In this document: in pieces, positions 12,961 through 25,661 of the stretch
How the letters are laid out: each line of letters begins with the position of its first letter
Position numbering within the stretch: the stretch's first letter is position 1
Assembly: GCA_006176705.1 (NCBI GenBank)
Contig: QRFJ01000761.1
Coordinates: 124,001 to 188,000, forward strand
DNA length: 64,000 nt
Direction of reading: 5' to 3'
Source of the DNA: Cocos nucifera
Taxonomy: Eukaryota > Streptophyta > Magnoliopsida > Arecales > Arecaceae
The notes under the pieces: generated by a model
Database searches by the model: none
Told to the model about the DNA's origin: nothing
The model's input: the letters and a program-made list of their open reading frames with translations, nothing else
Position numbers and translations under genes: made by a program

Positions 12961-14612
12961 TCCAAAATAAAGATAAAAATAAGAGAAAATAGGCTGTTGG
13001 CCATCAAGTGTCGGCAATATCTAGAGAAAGAGAATGGGTCGAAGGAGGGGAGTGCTCAGAGAAGCTCGAACTGACCTACTGCTGCCTCATCAACTACATC
13101 ATTTGCTCCATCTATGTCATTTGCTCCATCATCTGTGACTAGAATAGCTGGTACTCATTGACACATGCAGTCAACTCAGTAGCTTATCTCTGTATCTCTA
13201 CCAGTCGGGCATCATGGGTAGCATGGATACCAGTCCTGGATGAGCATGAAGATGTAGGAGCTCTGATCCATGCCCTAGCCTCCTAACATAACAGGATCTC
13301 GTACCAACCACCTGATCATAGATCTCATCATTTGTGGGTACGATCGAGCCCTCTGGGGTAGGCTAGGATCTAATGTCTATCATATGATCCTGAAAATTAA
13401 AATTATAGCTATTCTAAGTTTGTACTAAAAATCAAAATACTAATGAAAAAAATAGTTGAAAAAACATATGTAAAGCTGCTGACTCCTGGCCATCCAGTCT
13501 CCTGACCATCGCTAATGGGTCCGTTGGTAGATCTCGATCCTACCAAAAAGATCGCTACTCTCTATATCTTCTATAATTTAAGAATAATTAATATATTTTT
13601 TTCTAAATAGTTAAAGAGTTAAAATATGATAAATAAAAATTACTTACCATCTACTCCATATGGCAAGCAAATGGCCTCGAACCCCCATAATGCGAGACTA
13701 TCTATCTCGCTCGATTTGCAGCATTTTCGGTACATCGATCCTACATAATTAATAGTTAAATTAGTTAGTAAGTAATTAAATTTAAAAATAAATAATTTAA
13801 TTATTAAATTCTAAATAAAAAAGGTTATCTAATATGCCAGATCTTCATACGTGCAGCATATAATAGCCTAATCCTCGATACTGATGCTGTCATATGGCCG
13901 CTACCGCACTGCCTCCACCCCTTGGTCATGCACTATAGCATACTAGTGGCGATGAATGCGATGCTAATACTTCTCGAAATGCGAGCATAAATGATCATTT
14001 ATAGCTCGCTGCACGCGATCGTGCTCAAAATCAATAATCTTAAATATAGCCTACCAATAACAAATATTATAAGAATACATTATTAATTAAATATTTAAAT
14101 AAATATTATTGTACCTATAAGTGACTATAGAAGATCTTTCTCTGAGGTCGTGTAATCTGACGCCAATTAAAGAGCATCATCGAGGCATAACTATAGCAAA
14201 TGATGCCCAGCTCAGTCTGTCATGGCTCGTACCATCTCCTAATAGGTCTGGTGTAGTCTAGTGGAATCTCGATGCAGAGACACTATCCCTCATGCTCGCA
14301 TCTCCAATGCTCAAGGGCGAGGTTCTTCGACGGATCTCGCCCTCGCCACACCATCGACAAAGAATGGCCTAAAAAAATAATGAATAAAATATTAGTACGA
14401 TAGCCATCTAAAAATCTAATAGCTAGGTAGATCAAAATCAAATTTTATTATGTAAAGAATATAAAAATACCAGTCGGGATCGGCTCACTCGAACCCGCCT
14501 CACTTGGACCAACATCTATAGGGCCCTCTGGCAACTCCGATGGTGTAGTAGTAAAAATGGGGGAAGGCTCCGGGGTAGGCTAGGAACTCGAACATCATCG
14601 TCTCGCTTTCGG
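12960..14612 (-). pseudogene. CACTA second gene, transposase_24-like (decayed)
   Basis: On the minus strand a proline/serine-rich start MAPKARR at 14610-14612 is followed by exon-like blocks separated by AT-rich stretches. Blocks read EKDLL (about 14130), FKIIDFEHDRVQRAINDH (about 14040-13990), NAANRAR and SHYGGSRPFACHME (about 13710-13660), and NDEIYDQVVGTRS (about 13350-13310). The last two resemble the Asn-Arg...GS.SFA and the VLG.RSGYVRG/GLGHG parts of plant transposase_24 proteins encoded next to TNP2 in CACTA elements. Many stops. The AT-rich breaks (13570-13650, 13740-13830, 14050-14110, 14370-14470) could be introns. Identification rests on short motifs. Confidence 0.6.
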
Positions 14613-14765
14613 TGCCATACCTGCAATCCTTAAACTATGCATATAATTAACTTGACATGTAAATGAATAAAATAATAAATAAAAATAGTGAAAAATATAT
14701 AAATGCTAATGAATAAAATTGTATTGCATACCATTATTGCAAGAGAGGATTCAATGAAGGATGCA

Positions 14766-15190
14766 AATCTACTTATCAATACCCACATCCTCTTTGATTT
14801 CTAGATCCTCCTTCGAATTACAATAATCGATTAATGTATCATTTTCTATCTCATCATCATTTATGAACTGGTCGTCACCCTCCAAATCATCAAGATTAAA
14901 TACAAAATTAGCTTCAACTTCATTGGACGGTAGATCAGCAATATTCAAAGGAGCTGGCATAAGTTCTTCGTCGATAAGGTGCTTGGTCAATGTTGGTTTT
15001 TCCTCTTGATAAGCTTTCTCTTCATGTAGATTTGAATTACCATCCATCTCAAGTCGGGTTGGTATGTCATATACATCTCTAGATATTATTTTTTGTACGA
15101 CATGCCAATCACCTTGATATTTTGGATCCTTTAAATATATTACTTATTTCGCTTGAGTTACGAATATATATGGCTCATTCTGGTAGCATG
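14766..15190 (-). pseudogene. TNP2 transposase, C-terminal part (left of insertion)
   Basis: Minus-strand reading enters from 15190 with YQNEPYIFVTQAK, a stop, then VIYLKDPKYQGDWHVVQKII, which is the end of the DUF4216 domain of TNP2-like CACTA transposases. A 92-codon acidic tail follows (Asp/Glu-rich, from the Met codon at 15047 to the stop at 14769). The domain begins on the other side of the A1 complex (35171 onward), so the gene was split by that insertion. The stop replaces a Gln codon that is intact in the right-hand duplicate (CAA at that place). The stretch 14613-14765 to the left is AT-rich and empty. Confidence 0.85.
15131..15190. repeat. 60-bp target duplication, left copy
   Basis: The 60 bases before the A1 LTR recur at 35171-35230 with four mismatches. 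Both copies encode the same DUF4216 segment (QNEPYI...TQAK). A retrotransposon insertion makes only about 5 bp of duplication, so this is a product of rearrangement or of assembly. Confidence 0.9.
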
Positions 15191-17457
15191 TGAAGGGGAA
15201 ATCCTGACTTTCTGGATCAGGTTCGTTCAGATCTGATTGGTTCGAGAGGCATATTTTAAAAACTACCTCTTAGATCCAGATTAGATCTAATATATTTTAA
15301 ATATAATTTTATGATCTGATAAATAAAAGAATTAAATTAAAATAAATTTAAATTAATTTTATCTTGATTTTGGGTAATCCGATTACCCACTGATGATCTT
15401 ACTGATTGCCTGAGGTTCTGAATCTAGCCACGCAAGCGCCTGGCCTCTACCGATATCCACTCGGACTGGATCTAAAGATCTTCTCCTTCTCTTTTTTTTT
15501 TCTAAAAATCAAATATGGATCTAATTTGGAGGATCTTCGAAACTCCTTTTGAAGATCGCCCATCGTCTATGCAGCAGTGCTGCCTTCTTGCTTTCCTATC
15601 ATCTTTTGACTGCCTGAATCACACCAAACTCATGCCCAACTTTCTTTGGGTGTGGAGAGGAGGGAGAGGCATGGAAGGGGAGAGGGGCAGCCATGGGGCA
15701 TGGCCTAGGAGAGAAGTCTTTTAAAAGTGGGCATAGATAGGTCTTTATATAGACTCTGCTGCGCCACATAGTGCCACATCACCCCGACCAATCATATTGC
15801 TTCATGCAATCAGATCTAAATCTGATTGGTGGGATGACATCACCTGATCCAATCGGATGAGAGACCCATAGATTCATCCTAAGGTGGCACCTAAGACTGG
15901 TCAAAGTCCATAGGTGAGGGTCACCTAGTTTGAATCCAAGAAGCAACCTAGAGTCCCATCCGTATGGGACTTTAGGTGTCCCTATCCATGGGCACATGCC
16001 ATCCTAGGCGTCTGCCCCTCTCCTTTCCAAAATCCAGTAAGGGGACAATCCCCTATCTGCTCTCCAATAAGTGCATGACACATGGGCAGATGTCTAAGTA
16101 TCAAAGGTTAATGTTTGACCAAAGTCAAAAGACAAGAATTGGCAGATGATGGAAAATGATAGGTGTTGTCTCCAATTTATCTCATAAATTTAGACAATCC
16201 TTTTCTAACATGGACAAGCTCCATCAGACCAAGTAAAGGTACCTGAGTAAGGCCAAACATATTTGGCTCAGTCGAGATGATTTTTAATGATTGTAGAAGA
16301 AGAATGTTAGGCTCAATCGTGTGCTAGCATGATTTTCTTGAACCTAATTGAATCTAATTCAAATCATTGAACTAGATTAGTCCAATTGATGATATCTAGA
16401 TCTAAACCCTTATTTGTGTAACCCAGTTAGGTCAGTTTTGTATAGTAATGGGGTATGTCATGATCTCTATCGTCGTTATCATCGAAAACCTTTCGATGGA
16501 TCAAAATTCTTCTGATTCATACAACGAATTTGATCATCCAAATCATTCTAATTGCTTCCAAAATCCACCAGTGACACCTAGCAGTAATGGTGGCAACCCA
16601 TCAAAACTAAAAATGAACCTCTTGGTGCAGCTACTTGTGTGATTAAGTTCTTCTATCTTGAGCCCCGATCAGATTAGGGTTAAGGTGAACTCATCAAACC
16701 CTAATTTCTATCATATGATTTAATTATTCGATTCAAGTTCGATGTGAAAACCTTAATAGAAACTCTTTCTATTATTTCACTCTCTGCCATGGCCATGGGC
16801 TTATGGACTTGATTCTCATGATCATCATAGGGCTACTCCTCATCCACCGAGGTAGATAGATTCCATCTTGGTGCAATCCAATTCCTACAATGAACATGCT
16901 ATAGCCAACATACACCTCAGGGTTCTGAATGGCTAGGAAGATCGAGTCATGGTGTAGTCAAACTATAACACCCTCAAGGTGAACTGTCGATGCACCTCAG
17001 GTCAAAGAACCAGACACACCACTGTAGCATCGAGTCAGTCATCGACGAGAAGGTAGACTTCCTTATGACTACTCGAGGTGGTCACGCTCAGTGCCCTCGT
17101 TCTCTAACGAGTACCTGTATTCTTACTCCGGTGTCTCTACACCATAGACTCAAGACTCATCTACTATAAAGAAGCGATTGTACACTAATCTTCCGGATCA
17201 GTCACCATCCTCATGATGATCCTATGGTCAAGAGCATTTTATTAGTTAATAATGAAAATTCTTGTCTTAAATTTTCAACTCTTGAAAATAAGAATTATCA
17301 TTACCATTAACTCAAAGGATGTATCACAGACACTAAATACACATGTGTGATAGAAAATAATCTATTTTATTATTTATAGTCAAAATTATAATTTTGTCCC
17401 TAGAAGTGTATTACAAGTGTCAGCCAATTTTGGCTTTTAGGGCACATATATCTAACA
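15191..17457 (-). mobile_element. Copia A1 left LTR (3' LTR of the minus-strand element)
   Basis: 2267 bp from TGAAGG to TCTAACA (on the plus strand), i.e. TGTTAGA...CCTTCA in element sense. It is homologous to the LTRs at 31907, 57428 and, inverted, 29435. A polypurine-tract complement follows directly at 17458. Confidence 0.9.
15743..15753 (-). promoter_or_regulatory. LTR TATA box (copia A1 left LTR)
   Basis: The minus strand reads TCTATATAAAG, about 555 bases before the LTR end, at the same place as in the LTRs at 31907 and 57428. Confidence 0.55.
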
Positions 17458-18388
17458 AACTCCTACTTGACTTAAAGCCAATTGGCTACAAATCTAAGTC
17501 CCATCTTCTCAAGATGGGCTTTGATCTTCTGCTGGCCTTACGGTTTTTCAAGTGGGTCCACCGCATTGTCTACGGAGTCGACTCTATTGACCTCGACGTA
17601 ACTCTTCTTGAGGTAGTCGCAGATGAGGTGGTATCGTCACTCGATGTGCTTGGATTTTTGGTGAGACCTTGCCTCCTTAGCATGGCTATGGCACCATTGT
17701 TGTCGCAGTACAAAGGAGTGGCATTTGATGGCATCACTCCGATCTCTATGGCAAACTTCTTGTACCGGAATGCCTCCTTTGTAGCTTCTGATGCGCAATG
17801 TATTCTGCTTTCATGGTGGAATCTGCTATCACTGTCTGCTTGAAACTTTTTCAACTAACAGCTCCACCATTGCACACAAACAGACTTTTAGATGTCGACT
17901 TTTGATCATCTACATCAGACATAAAGTCTGAGTCTGTATACCCTTGGACTTAGAGTTCTTCATTACCAAAGATCAGTAGCATATCCTTAGTTCTTCTTAA
18001 GTACTTAAGGATATATTTTACAAAAGTCTAGTGTTCTTCACCTGGATTCGACTGATATCTACTCGTGACACTCATGGCATGGGCTATATCAGGTCGTGTA
18101 CATAACATGGCATACATGAGGCTCCCTATTGCTAAGGCATAAGGGATCTTGCTCATGTGTTCTATTTCCTCAGGTGTGCTAGGGCACATCTTCTTGGAAA
18201 AATGGATGCCATGTCTGAAGGGTACTAAACCCCTCTTAGAGTTTTCCATGCTAAACCTCTTTAGCACTTCCTCTATGTACATCTTTTGTGAAAGTCCTAG
18301 CATCCTATTCGGTCGATCTCTATTGACCTTAATTCTTAGAATAAAGGATGCTTCTCCTAGGTCTTTCATGGAGATTCTTTAGATAAGG
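17458..18388 (-). pseudogene. Copia A1 pol C-terminus: end of RT and RNase H
   Basis: From 18369 downward the product reads MKDLGEASFILRIKVNRDRPNRMLGLSQKMYIEEVL and ARPDIAHAMSV-type text (CTRPDIAHAMSVTSRYQSNPGEEH), the distal RT of Ty1/copia pol. RNase H pieces follow (TKEAFRYKKF and YCDNNGAIAMLRRQG at about 17790-17680, with the catalytic Asp) and end near 17480 at the polypurine tract. Frame changes occur at about 17855-18027. The sequence switches to gag at about 18388, so the central pol is missing. Confidence 0.85.
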
Positions 18389-19340
18389 AAAACTGCTGTT
18401 TCTCTGTCAGCCGTCTCTCTTTTTCGGCATCTGCCATTTTTCTCTTACCTCCTTCCATCTTTTGCTTATTGTTCGCTAGACTTCTTCTTTCTTCCCAAAG
18501 AGACTTTCTCTTGAAATGAAGTCCATTCCACGATAGGCAATCACTGGTGGCTTGTGGGAGATAAGCTATTTCATGGAAAAGCTCAGCTAGGACGGGCTAT
18601 CAAGTTACGTTTTTTATTCGCCGCCACGCAACGGTATTGAAATTTATGCCATATCCTTATTTAATGAATACTTTCGCGCCATATCTCGCATCGTCAAGCA
18701 GGTCATTGCAAATTTATTGTCGACGTAAAATGCGGATTTCCAAGTCTAACACACTCCTACTTCTCTCAAAGTCTCTTTCATGTCTTGAACATCATCCAGT
18801 ACAATTGATCTTGGACTCTGACTGTCATCATTGTCACTTGCCTTGAATAGTGCGTTAGGTGACCTTGATATCATTGGGCTTGCCGCGACCTATTTATCCA
18901 AACATCTCTCTTACGGTAGCAACATTTTGCGGGGGGCCAAGTGCCTGAGGATCTCTGGAGCGTTGTGCATAATTCATCCTGATCATGGGGCGAACCTCTA
19001 ACATGTCATTTATTTCTTCCTTGGTTATATCATCATTCCATGCGGGCCACTTATCAGAGATACTCTCTGCTCACAGTTGTGGATGGAACGAGCTGGTAAG
19101 CATGTTGGAGATTCCTAGCTCCAGTACATGAGTTCACTTCTCAAAAAATCTGAAAATAATTTTGAAGTTTCCGTTTTTTAAATCCATTCCCTCTAGATAG
19201 ATTTGGTCCGCGAATCATCTAAGTGGTTCATCGGATTCCATCTAGGGAGCGTTGATCGCCAAGATATTTTTCGTGACTAGTATAGAGTCATTGGGAGTTT
19301 ATCAAGAGGTAGTATATCAGTATTAACTATTTTTAATCTG
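18389..19340 (-). pseudogene. Copia A1 gag remnant (indel-rich)
   Basis: By comparison with gag of A2 (25662-26600) and A3 (63690 downward), the minus strand holds gag in order: N-terminus near 19290, then words matching TYWSWE-like positions, TACCAGCTCGTTCCATCC at about 19108-19090, and the lysine-rich tail near 18500-18400. No open frame survives beyond a few codons because of dense single-base indels. This suggests poor sequence quality as much as old age. No motif-level function can be assigned. Confidence 0.6.
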
Positions 19341-21106
19341 TTTGTGTAGCTTGCTGCGTTCGTATTGACTTTGCTTTGGTTTCAATTTATTTAGAGAATT
19401 CTATTTTTAAATAAAATACGCTCCACTATTTTCACGGATTCCCTACACTACCCTTATAAAGAATCAAAAATCTTCATTGATTACTTACGATTTTAGTAAG
19501 TGGGTGCGGTCTCCACAACCTGACTCTCCCCCCTCAACCTCAATAGTTATTATCGATTGGATTATGCCATGAGTGAACAACTCTGTTCAATGATATCTCT
19601 AAATCATCGGTGCAACCCAAAGCTTTGAAGCATGCACACAAATTCAATGAATCTCATCGTGTCCAAAATATTGATGCGGTCCTGTTAAAGTCAGACCCAC
19701 CATTGCATAACTAGTTCTAAGGTCCTCACCATATTCCAGAATCAATCTTAGCCCAATTTCATCCTCTATACCGTAGCATCCAATGCCCTAACTATGATAT
19801 GGTTTTGTGTCTTTCTGGTGCAACGAGCCACCTAATATTCCAGCCCGAGAAATCATCAACCGCCCGGAAGGTGCCCGTACATCTACAATGGTGGAAAGAC
19901 CATGACTTAATATTTTCTTTAGGGAGATTTGATTTAGGTCTCAATTAAACTAGACTTGGACATAGTCTAACCATTATGACTAACTAGTGGCATGGATTAG
20001 CAAGATATATGACCAACTGCAATATCGAGCTAACTGAGTAACAAATATGGCCCGGTAAGGAATGAGACCGAGTGGAAGACTTGCCATTAACCGTCGAAAA
20101 GAAGCATTACGAATTGAGTCGACGTAGGCCTCCCACAATTACAAAACTAGTCATTCTCCATTTCTGCCAAACTTACTTTAGAACACCAAATTGTTGAAGT
20201 CCAGAACGGCAATCGGCGTTAGCCTACAATCCAACTCTAACCACTGAGCCTAAATAGTCCTACGCTTGATCGATTACATTCGTGACTCGATCTTGACCAG
20301 ACTTAATCCTATTAGTCTGGTCATATTTAGTATGTTGACCCATCAATAACAACTCTTGATTCGGTCTTTGACATCACCGCTTAGACCTAATTGAGCTATC
20401 CAAGTGCCGAATCCAAATTTTTATGAACATGTCCTTAGATCTTCCCAATTTTAATTTTAGACATAATATGGTTTCATAATCTTAATCTCTTAATTTAAGT
20501 TCTCTACGGTTCAAGAATAAAACCCATTTTGCAAAATTAAGATCCAGTTTCAGGATCTAGATTAAATTATAGAAAGTAAGTTTTTACCAATTTCTGATTA
20601 GACGAATGTGCAGCAGCCCCTACACATCATAAGAAAACCCCATCGAATGGGAGGAGAGGGTCTTAAAATCTACTCTTGTTCTATGATCGGCACGCCAAGG
20701 AATTCCTTAATCAAAAATATAACTAATCTACAGAAAATGATTAGATCTAAGCATATACTTCATATAGAAAATTGATCTAATTAAAATATATTTTGTATAC
20801 ATCATTATCATCAATATTTTCAGATCTAAATTATCTCATAATCATCTAAAAATACGTAATAAATTTTAAAATTTGAACTCATCAAATTAATTTAAATCTT
20901 AGACCTATTTGTAGAACTAATCTACAACTATGCTAAAAACATGCAAACTATCAATATATCTACATATAAAGAATTTATGTTAATTTATTTTCTATTTCTT
21001 AGATCTGATTTAATAATATTTATAAGATAGAAAATAATAAAAAATAGATTTAAAATACTTATAATTAATCAACATAAAATTCATGGATTAATACAAGTAG
21101 TCTACA
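19341..21106 (-). other. Copia A1 leader, outer part
   Basis: It aligns piecewise, with many small indels, to the minus-strand equivalent of the A2 leader 24380-25660; shared words include AACAATTTGGTGT, TTTGGCA and CACTAG/CACTCG. No coding sequence. It continues after the A2 insertion at 31716-31891. Confidence 0.7.
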
Positions 21107-23331
21107 TGTTAAGATATATGTGTCCCTACGAAGCCAAATGGCTCAACCACTTGTAATACAACTTCTAGGAGCAAAATTACATTTGATATAAATGAATAAA
21201 ATAGTTATTTTCTATCACACATGTGTTTAGTGCTCTGTATACATCTTTGAGTTAATGGAATTATAATTCTATTTTCAAGAGTTGAAAATTTAAGACAATG
21301 AATAATCTTAGTTAACTATAAAATGCTCTTCCGACCATAGATCATCATGAGGATGGTGAATTGATCGGAAGATTAGTGTACAATCGTTCTTTAGTAGATG
21401 AGTCTTGAGTCTATGGTGTAGAGACACCGGAGTAGAGATACAGTACTCGTTAGAAACAGAGGCACTGAGCGTGACCACCTCGAGTAGTTTATAGGAAGTC
21501 TACCTCTCGTCGAATACTGACTCGATGCTATTTGGTGTTTCTGTTCTTACTTCTGATGTGCATCGCAGTTCACCTTGAGGTGTTATAGTTTGACTACACA
21601 TACTCGATCTTCTAGCATTCAGAACCCTGAGGTGTATGTTGGCTATAGAGCATTTCATTGTAGGAATTTATTCTATTCTATTTTAGTGAATTCTTATCAT
21701 ATCATCGTTTGGTAATGAAGGAGCAGTCCTTAAATTGCATAATCAATGAAAATCAAGTTCCAGAAGTCCATGGCCTATGGGCCGATTTTGATAATAATAA
21801 GAGTAGAAGTATTTCCTATTTAGATTTTACATCGGTACTCTTTGTAAGTCAATGATTACATCATATTTACAGAGAAACCTTAGGTGTTGACAGAGTTACC
21901 TTAACCCTAATCTGATCGGGGCTCATAGCAAAGAAGAACTTAATCACACAGGTAGCTGGCACCAAGAGTTCACATTCAAACTTGCACCGGGTTTTCCACA
22001 TATACTCTAGTGCACTGTGGAGTTTTGAAGCATTAGCAATGATTTTAATGATTCGTATCATTCTAACTGTTCGATTATCAGAAAGATTCTGATGCCATCG
22101 AAAGGAGTTCGATGTATGTCGTAGATGACATATGAGATATTCCCATTACCATACAGTAATTTCTTGAGACATTCCTAATTCGGAGTCAACAACAAACAAG
22201 GGTTTTGAATTTTATGATACATCAAATGAACTGATCCTCAGTTCAATTGGATCTGAATGAGATTAATAGGTTTATAGAAATCGTGGGCGTGGAGCACGGG
22301 TGGGCGATTGAACCTAACGTTGTCTTTCTTTTACTATATATTTTATTATTAGTTGTCCTGATCTTGGAAGCCAAAGTATTGTTGTTTCTCATGCATATCT
22401 TCTTCATATTTTTACTCAGGGTTGTCCGAATCAAAAGAGGATTGTCTTATTATTGTTAAGACATTCCTGTCATTTGAGTTTCACCGGTGCCATTCGTGGT
22501 TCTTTGATCTATCAAAAGTCTACCTTATGACTGCTCAAATGTTACGCATTTACGACTTTGTTTTTTGTATTGAGCGGCAGCTTTAAACATGTCCAATTTT
22601 TTTTTTTTTTGGGTTTGCACACTTTAGGTGGATGAGCGGTGGGTGGGGTATGGTCCTCAGGTCTGCTTTTGGAACCTGGCTAGAGTAATAGGTGTACGAC
22701 GCCCACTGTTGGGTTGTTGTGCTCTCAAGTCTGGATGATACCTTAGTATAGCCTTGTTGATCAAGTATGCTAGTCTTCCTTTTGGATTCTTAATTAGGTT
22801 CTTCTAAAAACCGAAACTTTGATCCTGATTCTTTAGGCACCTCTCTAAGGAGAATTCCAGGGACTCTATTCCAACAATCAGATTGATCTATTTAACAAAG
22901 GTTTTGTGATCGGTCTTTTTTGGAAGGTGAGAGAAGTGGATATCTACGAGTCAGCTTCTATAATACGTGACCTGCGCCAAATCTCAGATCTGTGATTGAT
23001 ATCAAAATCCCATGCCCCAGGTGTCCTCTCCCCTCTTCTCAACCCAACCCACCTTCTCCCCTTGCTCTCCAATGGTCCAAAAGGAGTTTGAATTTTAGCT
23101 TGGTGCGACCAGATCAAAGAAAGGCGAGTTAAAGCTGAAGGCTGCACTCTGAAAGGACGACTGCTTGAGTCTTCAAAAAGGAGTTTTGAAGATCCTCCAG
23201 TATCATGATCCAGATCTGATTTTTGGAGGCATGATAGAGAAGAAGTGGATCTCTAAGATCCAGCCGTGGATATCAGCTAGAGGCCAGCGCGCTTCGCGCG
23301 GCTAGATCCAGAAACTTCCGCTGCAACAGGG

Positions 23332-23356
23332 NNNNNNNNNNNNNNNNNNNNNNNNN
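23332..23356. other. Assembly gap (25 N)
   Basis: Twenty-five consecutive N follow the LTR words CTGCAACAGG. The matching place in the 3' LTR is about 31505, immediately before ATCATCAAC. The LTR resumes after the foreign block at about 23981. Confidence 0.99.
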
Positions 23357-23980
23357 AACACATTTTAACTTATGTTCAAAATGAAAATATATTCCAATAA
23401 GGAGGATATCATTCACGGTACAATAGAGGAGACAATGTGCTCCACTGACTTTTGAAGACATGGTCTCTCTTCATCGTTTTCTTGATGAAAAACTTTTGAT
23501 ACATCATTGAAATGGTATTCCAGCTCCGAGACTGCTTGCTTAAGTCCATATATGGACCTTTGCAGTTTGCAAATCTTGTGATCATCATCACTGGATGTGA
23601 AACCTCGCAGCTGTTCCTATAGATATCTTCCTCAAATATCATTTAAGAATGCCGTTTTCACGTCCATTTGCCATATTTCATAATCGAAATAGGCTGCAAC
23701 AGTAAGTAATGTGTGAATGGATTTTAGCTTAGTTACTAGCGAAAACGTATCCTGATAGTCAATGCCTTCACGTTGACTATAACCTTTTTCTACTAATCTA
23801 GCCTTAAATATCTCCACATTTTCATCTGCACCAATCTTTCTCTTGAAGATCCATTTACACCCAATAGTGTACTATACCTTCTGGTGATCTATCAGGATCC
23901 AGACTTGGATTGAGTGATCGAGTCAATTTCTGACTTTCATTGCCTTAACATTTCTTGGAGTCGATTCTGATATCGTCCTC
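23357..23980 (-). pseudogene. Antisense copia A reverse-transcriptase fragment in the A2 5' LTR
   Basis: Minus-strand reading gives VEKGYSQREGIDYQDTFS, EIWQMDVKTAFLND (about 23690-23640) and a YxDD-side remnant near 23430. This is the same part of pol as 28060-28660 of A2, but inverted. It sits between the N gap and the resumption of the LTR, with no terminal structure of its own. It is either a gap-closing error or a small inverted duplication. Confidence 0.8.
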
Positions 23981-24190
23981 ATAAGATCATCAACGGGTAA
24001 TAGGATTACCCAAATCAGGTAAATTAAATTTGATTTAATTTATCTTATTTTATTTATTTATTAAAATAATAAGAATTAGATCTAAAATATCAGATCTGAT
24101 TAGATCAAAGAGAAAAATTTTTGAAATATATCTCTTGATCTGATCAGATCTGAACGAACCTGGACCGGGAAATCAGGATTTTCCTTCAAC

Positions 24191-24203
24191 TGGTATCAGA
24201 GCC
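24191..24203 (+). promoter_or_regulatory. Primer-binding site of copia A2
   Basis: TGGTATCAGAGCC begins two bases after the LTR end; exact initiator tRNA-Met type. Confidence 0.92.
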
Positions 24204-25661
24204 AAGGTTCTAAAAGTATTTAGATCTAATTTTAAATTTATTTTAATTAGAAAATAAGTGATTTTAGATGTCACATGAGATGTGATCAGATCTAAAATCA
24301 GAAAAAATTAAAATTAAATGATTTGGATCTAAGATTAGAAATATGCATGACTAGTTCTAAAATAGAATAGTTCTATAGAATAGTCTTGCATGTTTTTTTA
24401 ATTTGATTTATTTTTAGATCTATTTACTATATGAGATATGATTGATAGGGGTAGACTGCTAGATTGATTCGTCCTTAATCATGAAATCCCAAAACTTACT
24501 TTCTGCAAAACCCTAGATCCTGAAACCCTAGGATTTATTGTGCATATTTTGTTTATGAACCCTACTTAATTAAGAATTAAGATTTATGAAATATTAATTA
24601 GGTCTAAAATTGAGAATTTCAGATCTAAGACATATTCATAATACTGGGTTCGGGCTTGGGTAGCTCAATTAGGTCTAAGCGGTTGATCAAACCGAATCAA
24701 GAGTTGGTTAGATGGGATCAACAATGCTTAAATTGACCAGCCTAATAGGATTAAGTCTGGGTCAAGATCGAGTCACGATCAAGCAAGACCTAATTAGGCT
24801 CAGAGGTTAGAGTCTGGATTGTAGGCTAACCCAATTGGTTCTGACTCAACAATTTGGTGTCTAAGGTAAGTTTGGCACATACGACCGACTGATTTTTAAT
24901 TGGAAGCTACTCGACCTGAATGCGTTCTTGTACGAGTTAATGGCATATTCCTTCCACCGATCTCACTTACCTGGCCATATCTGTTGACACAGTTCTGATC
25001 TGAGGTGGTCAATAATCCGAGCTAACCCATGCCACTAGGTTAGTCATAATTGTTATGACTATGACCAAGTCTAGTTTAATGAGACCTGAATCAATTCTCC
25101 CTAAGAAAAGATTAAGTCTGAGGTCTTCCACCATTGTAGATGTGCGGGCCCTTCCCGGGGTTGATTGTTCTCGGCTGGATACAGTGGCTCAGTTGCACCG
25201 GGAAGATGCAACCATGTCTATTAGGCATTGGATGCTATGGGCTGGAGGATGAGTTGGGCTCAATATTTTGGATACGGTGAGAGACTCAATTAGGAAATCC
25301 AGTCTATGCAAATGGTGGGTCTGACTTAACTAAGGAGTGGATCAATATTTCGGATACGGTGAGATTCATGAATTAGAGACCAAGTTTGGGTGCACCATGA
25401 TTAGAGAATCATTGAACAAGAGTTGTTCACTCATTGGCTAACCCATCACCAATAACTGTTAGGTGAGGTGATGAGTCAGTTGGTGAGACCGCACCACCCA
25501 CTAGAAATCATTAATCGTGGAGATTTTTGCATCTCTACAGAGGGAGTGTAGGGATCCGAGAAAATAGTGGGAGCTAATTTATTTAAAAATAAAATCCTAA
25601 ATAAATTGGTCAAGTCATAATTACAGTATCTAACTAGAATCTTTGACTCTCTATAGGAAAA
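24204..25661 (+). other. Copia A2 leader
   Basis: A 1.46-kb leader, AT-rich at first and more balanced from about 24620. It has no coding frame with a known signature. The 65-codon frame at 25055 is not shared by the sister leaders. It ends four bases after GGAAA, at the gag ATG. Confidence 0.7.

Larger units (their letters stand above)
21107..24188 (+). mobile_element. Copia A2 5' LTR with internal gap and foreign block
   Basis: It starts TGTTAAGATATATG and ends CCTTCA, like the 3' LTR, but is 3082 bp instead of 2281. The excess is mostly 23332-23980 (25 N plus an antisense RT block). Elsewhere many one- to few-base indels separate it from the 3' LTR, for example around 21480-21600 against 29810-29920. 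The TATA position at 22957 reads TCTATAATACG. Confidence 0.85.

Noticed and set aside
17394..17843. 149-codon plus-strand frame
   Set aside because: It is the antisense of A1 RNase H; the minus-strand reading has recognised motifs (YCDNNGAIA).
24191..24203. tRNA-like strings at primer-binding sites as possible tRNA genes
   Set aside because: Only 12-18 bases complementary to a tRNA end are present; no cloverleaf sequence around them.
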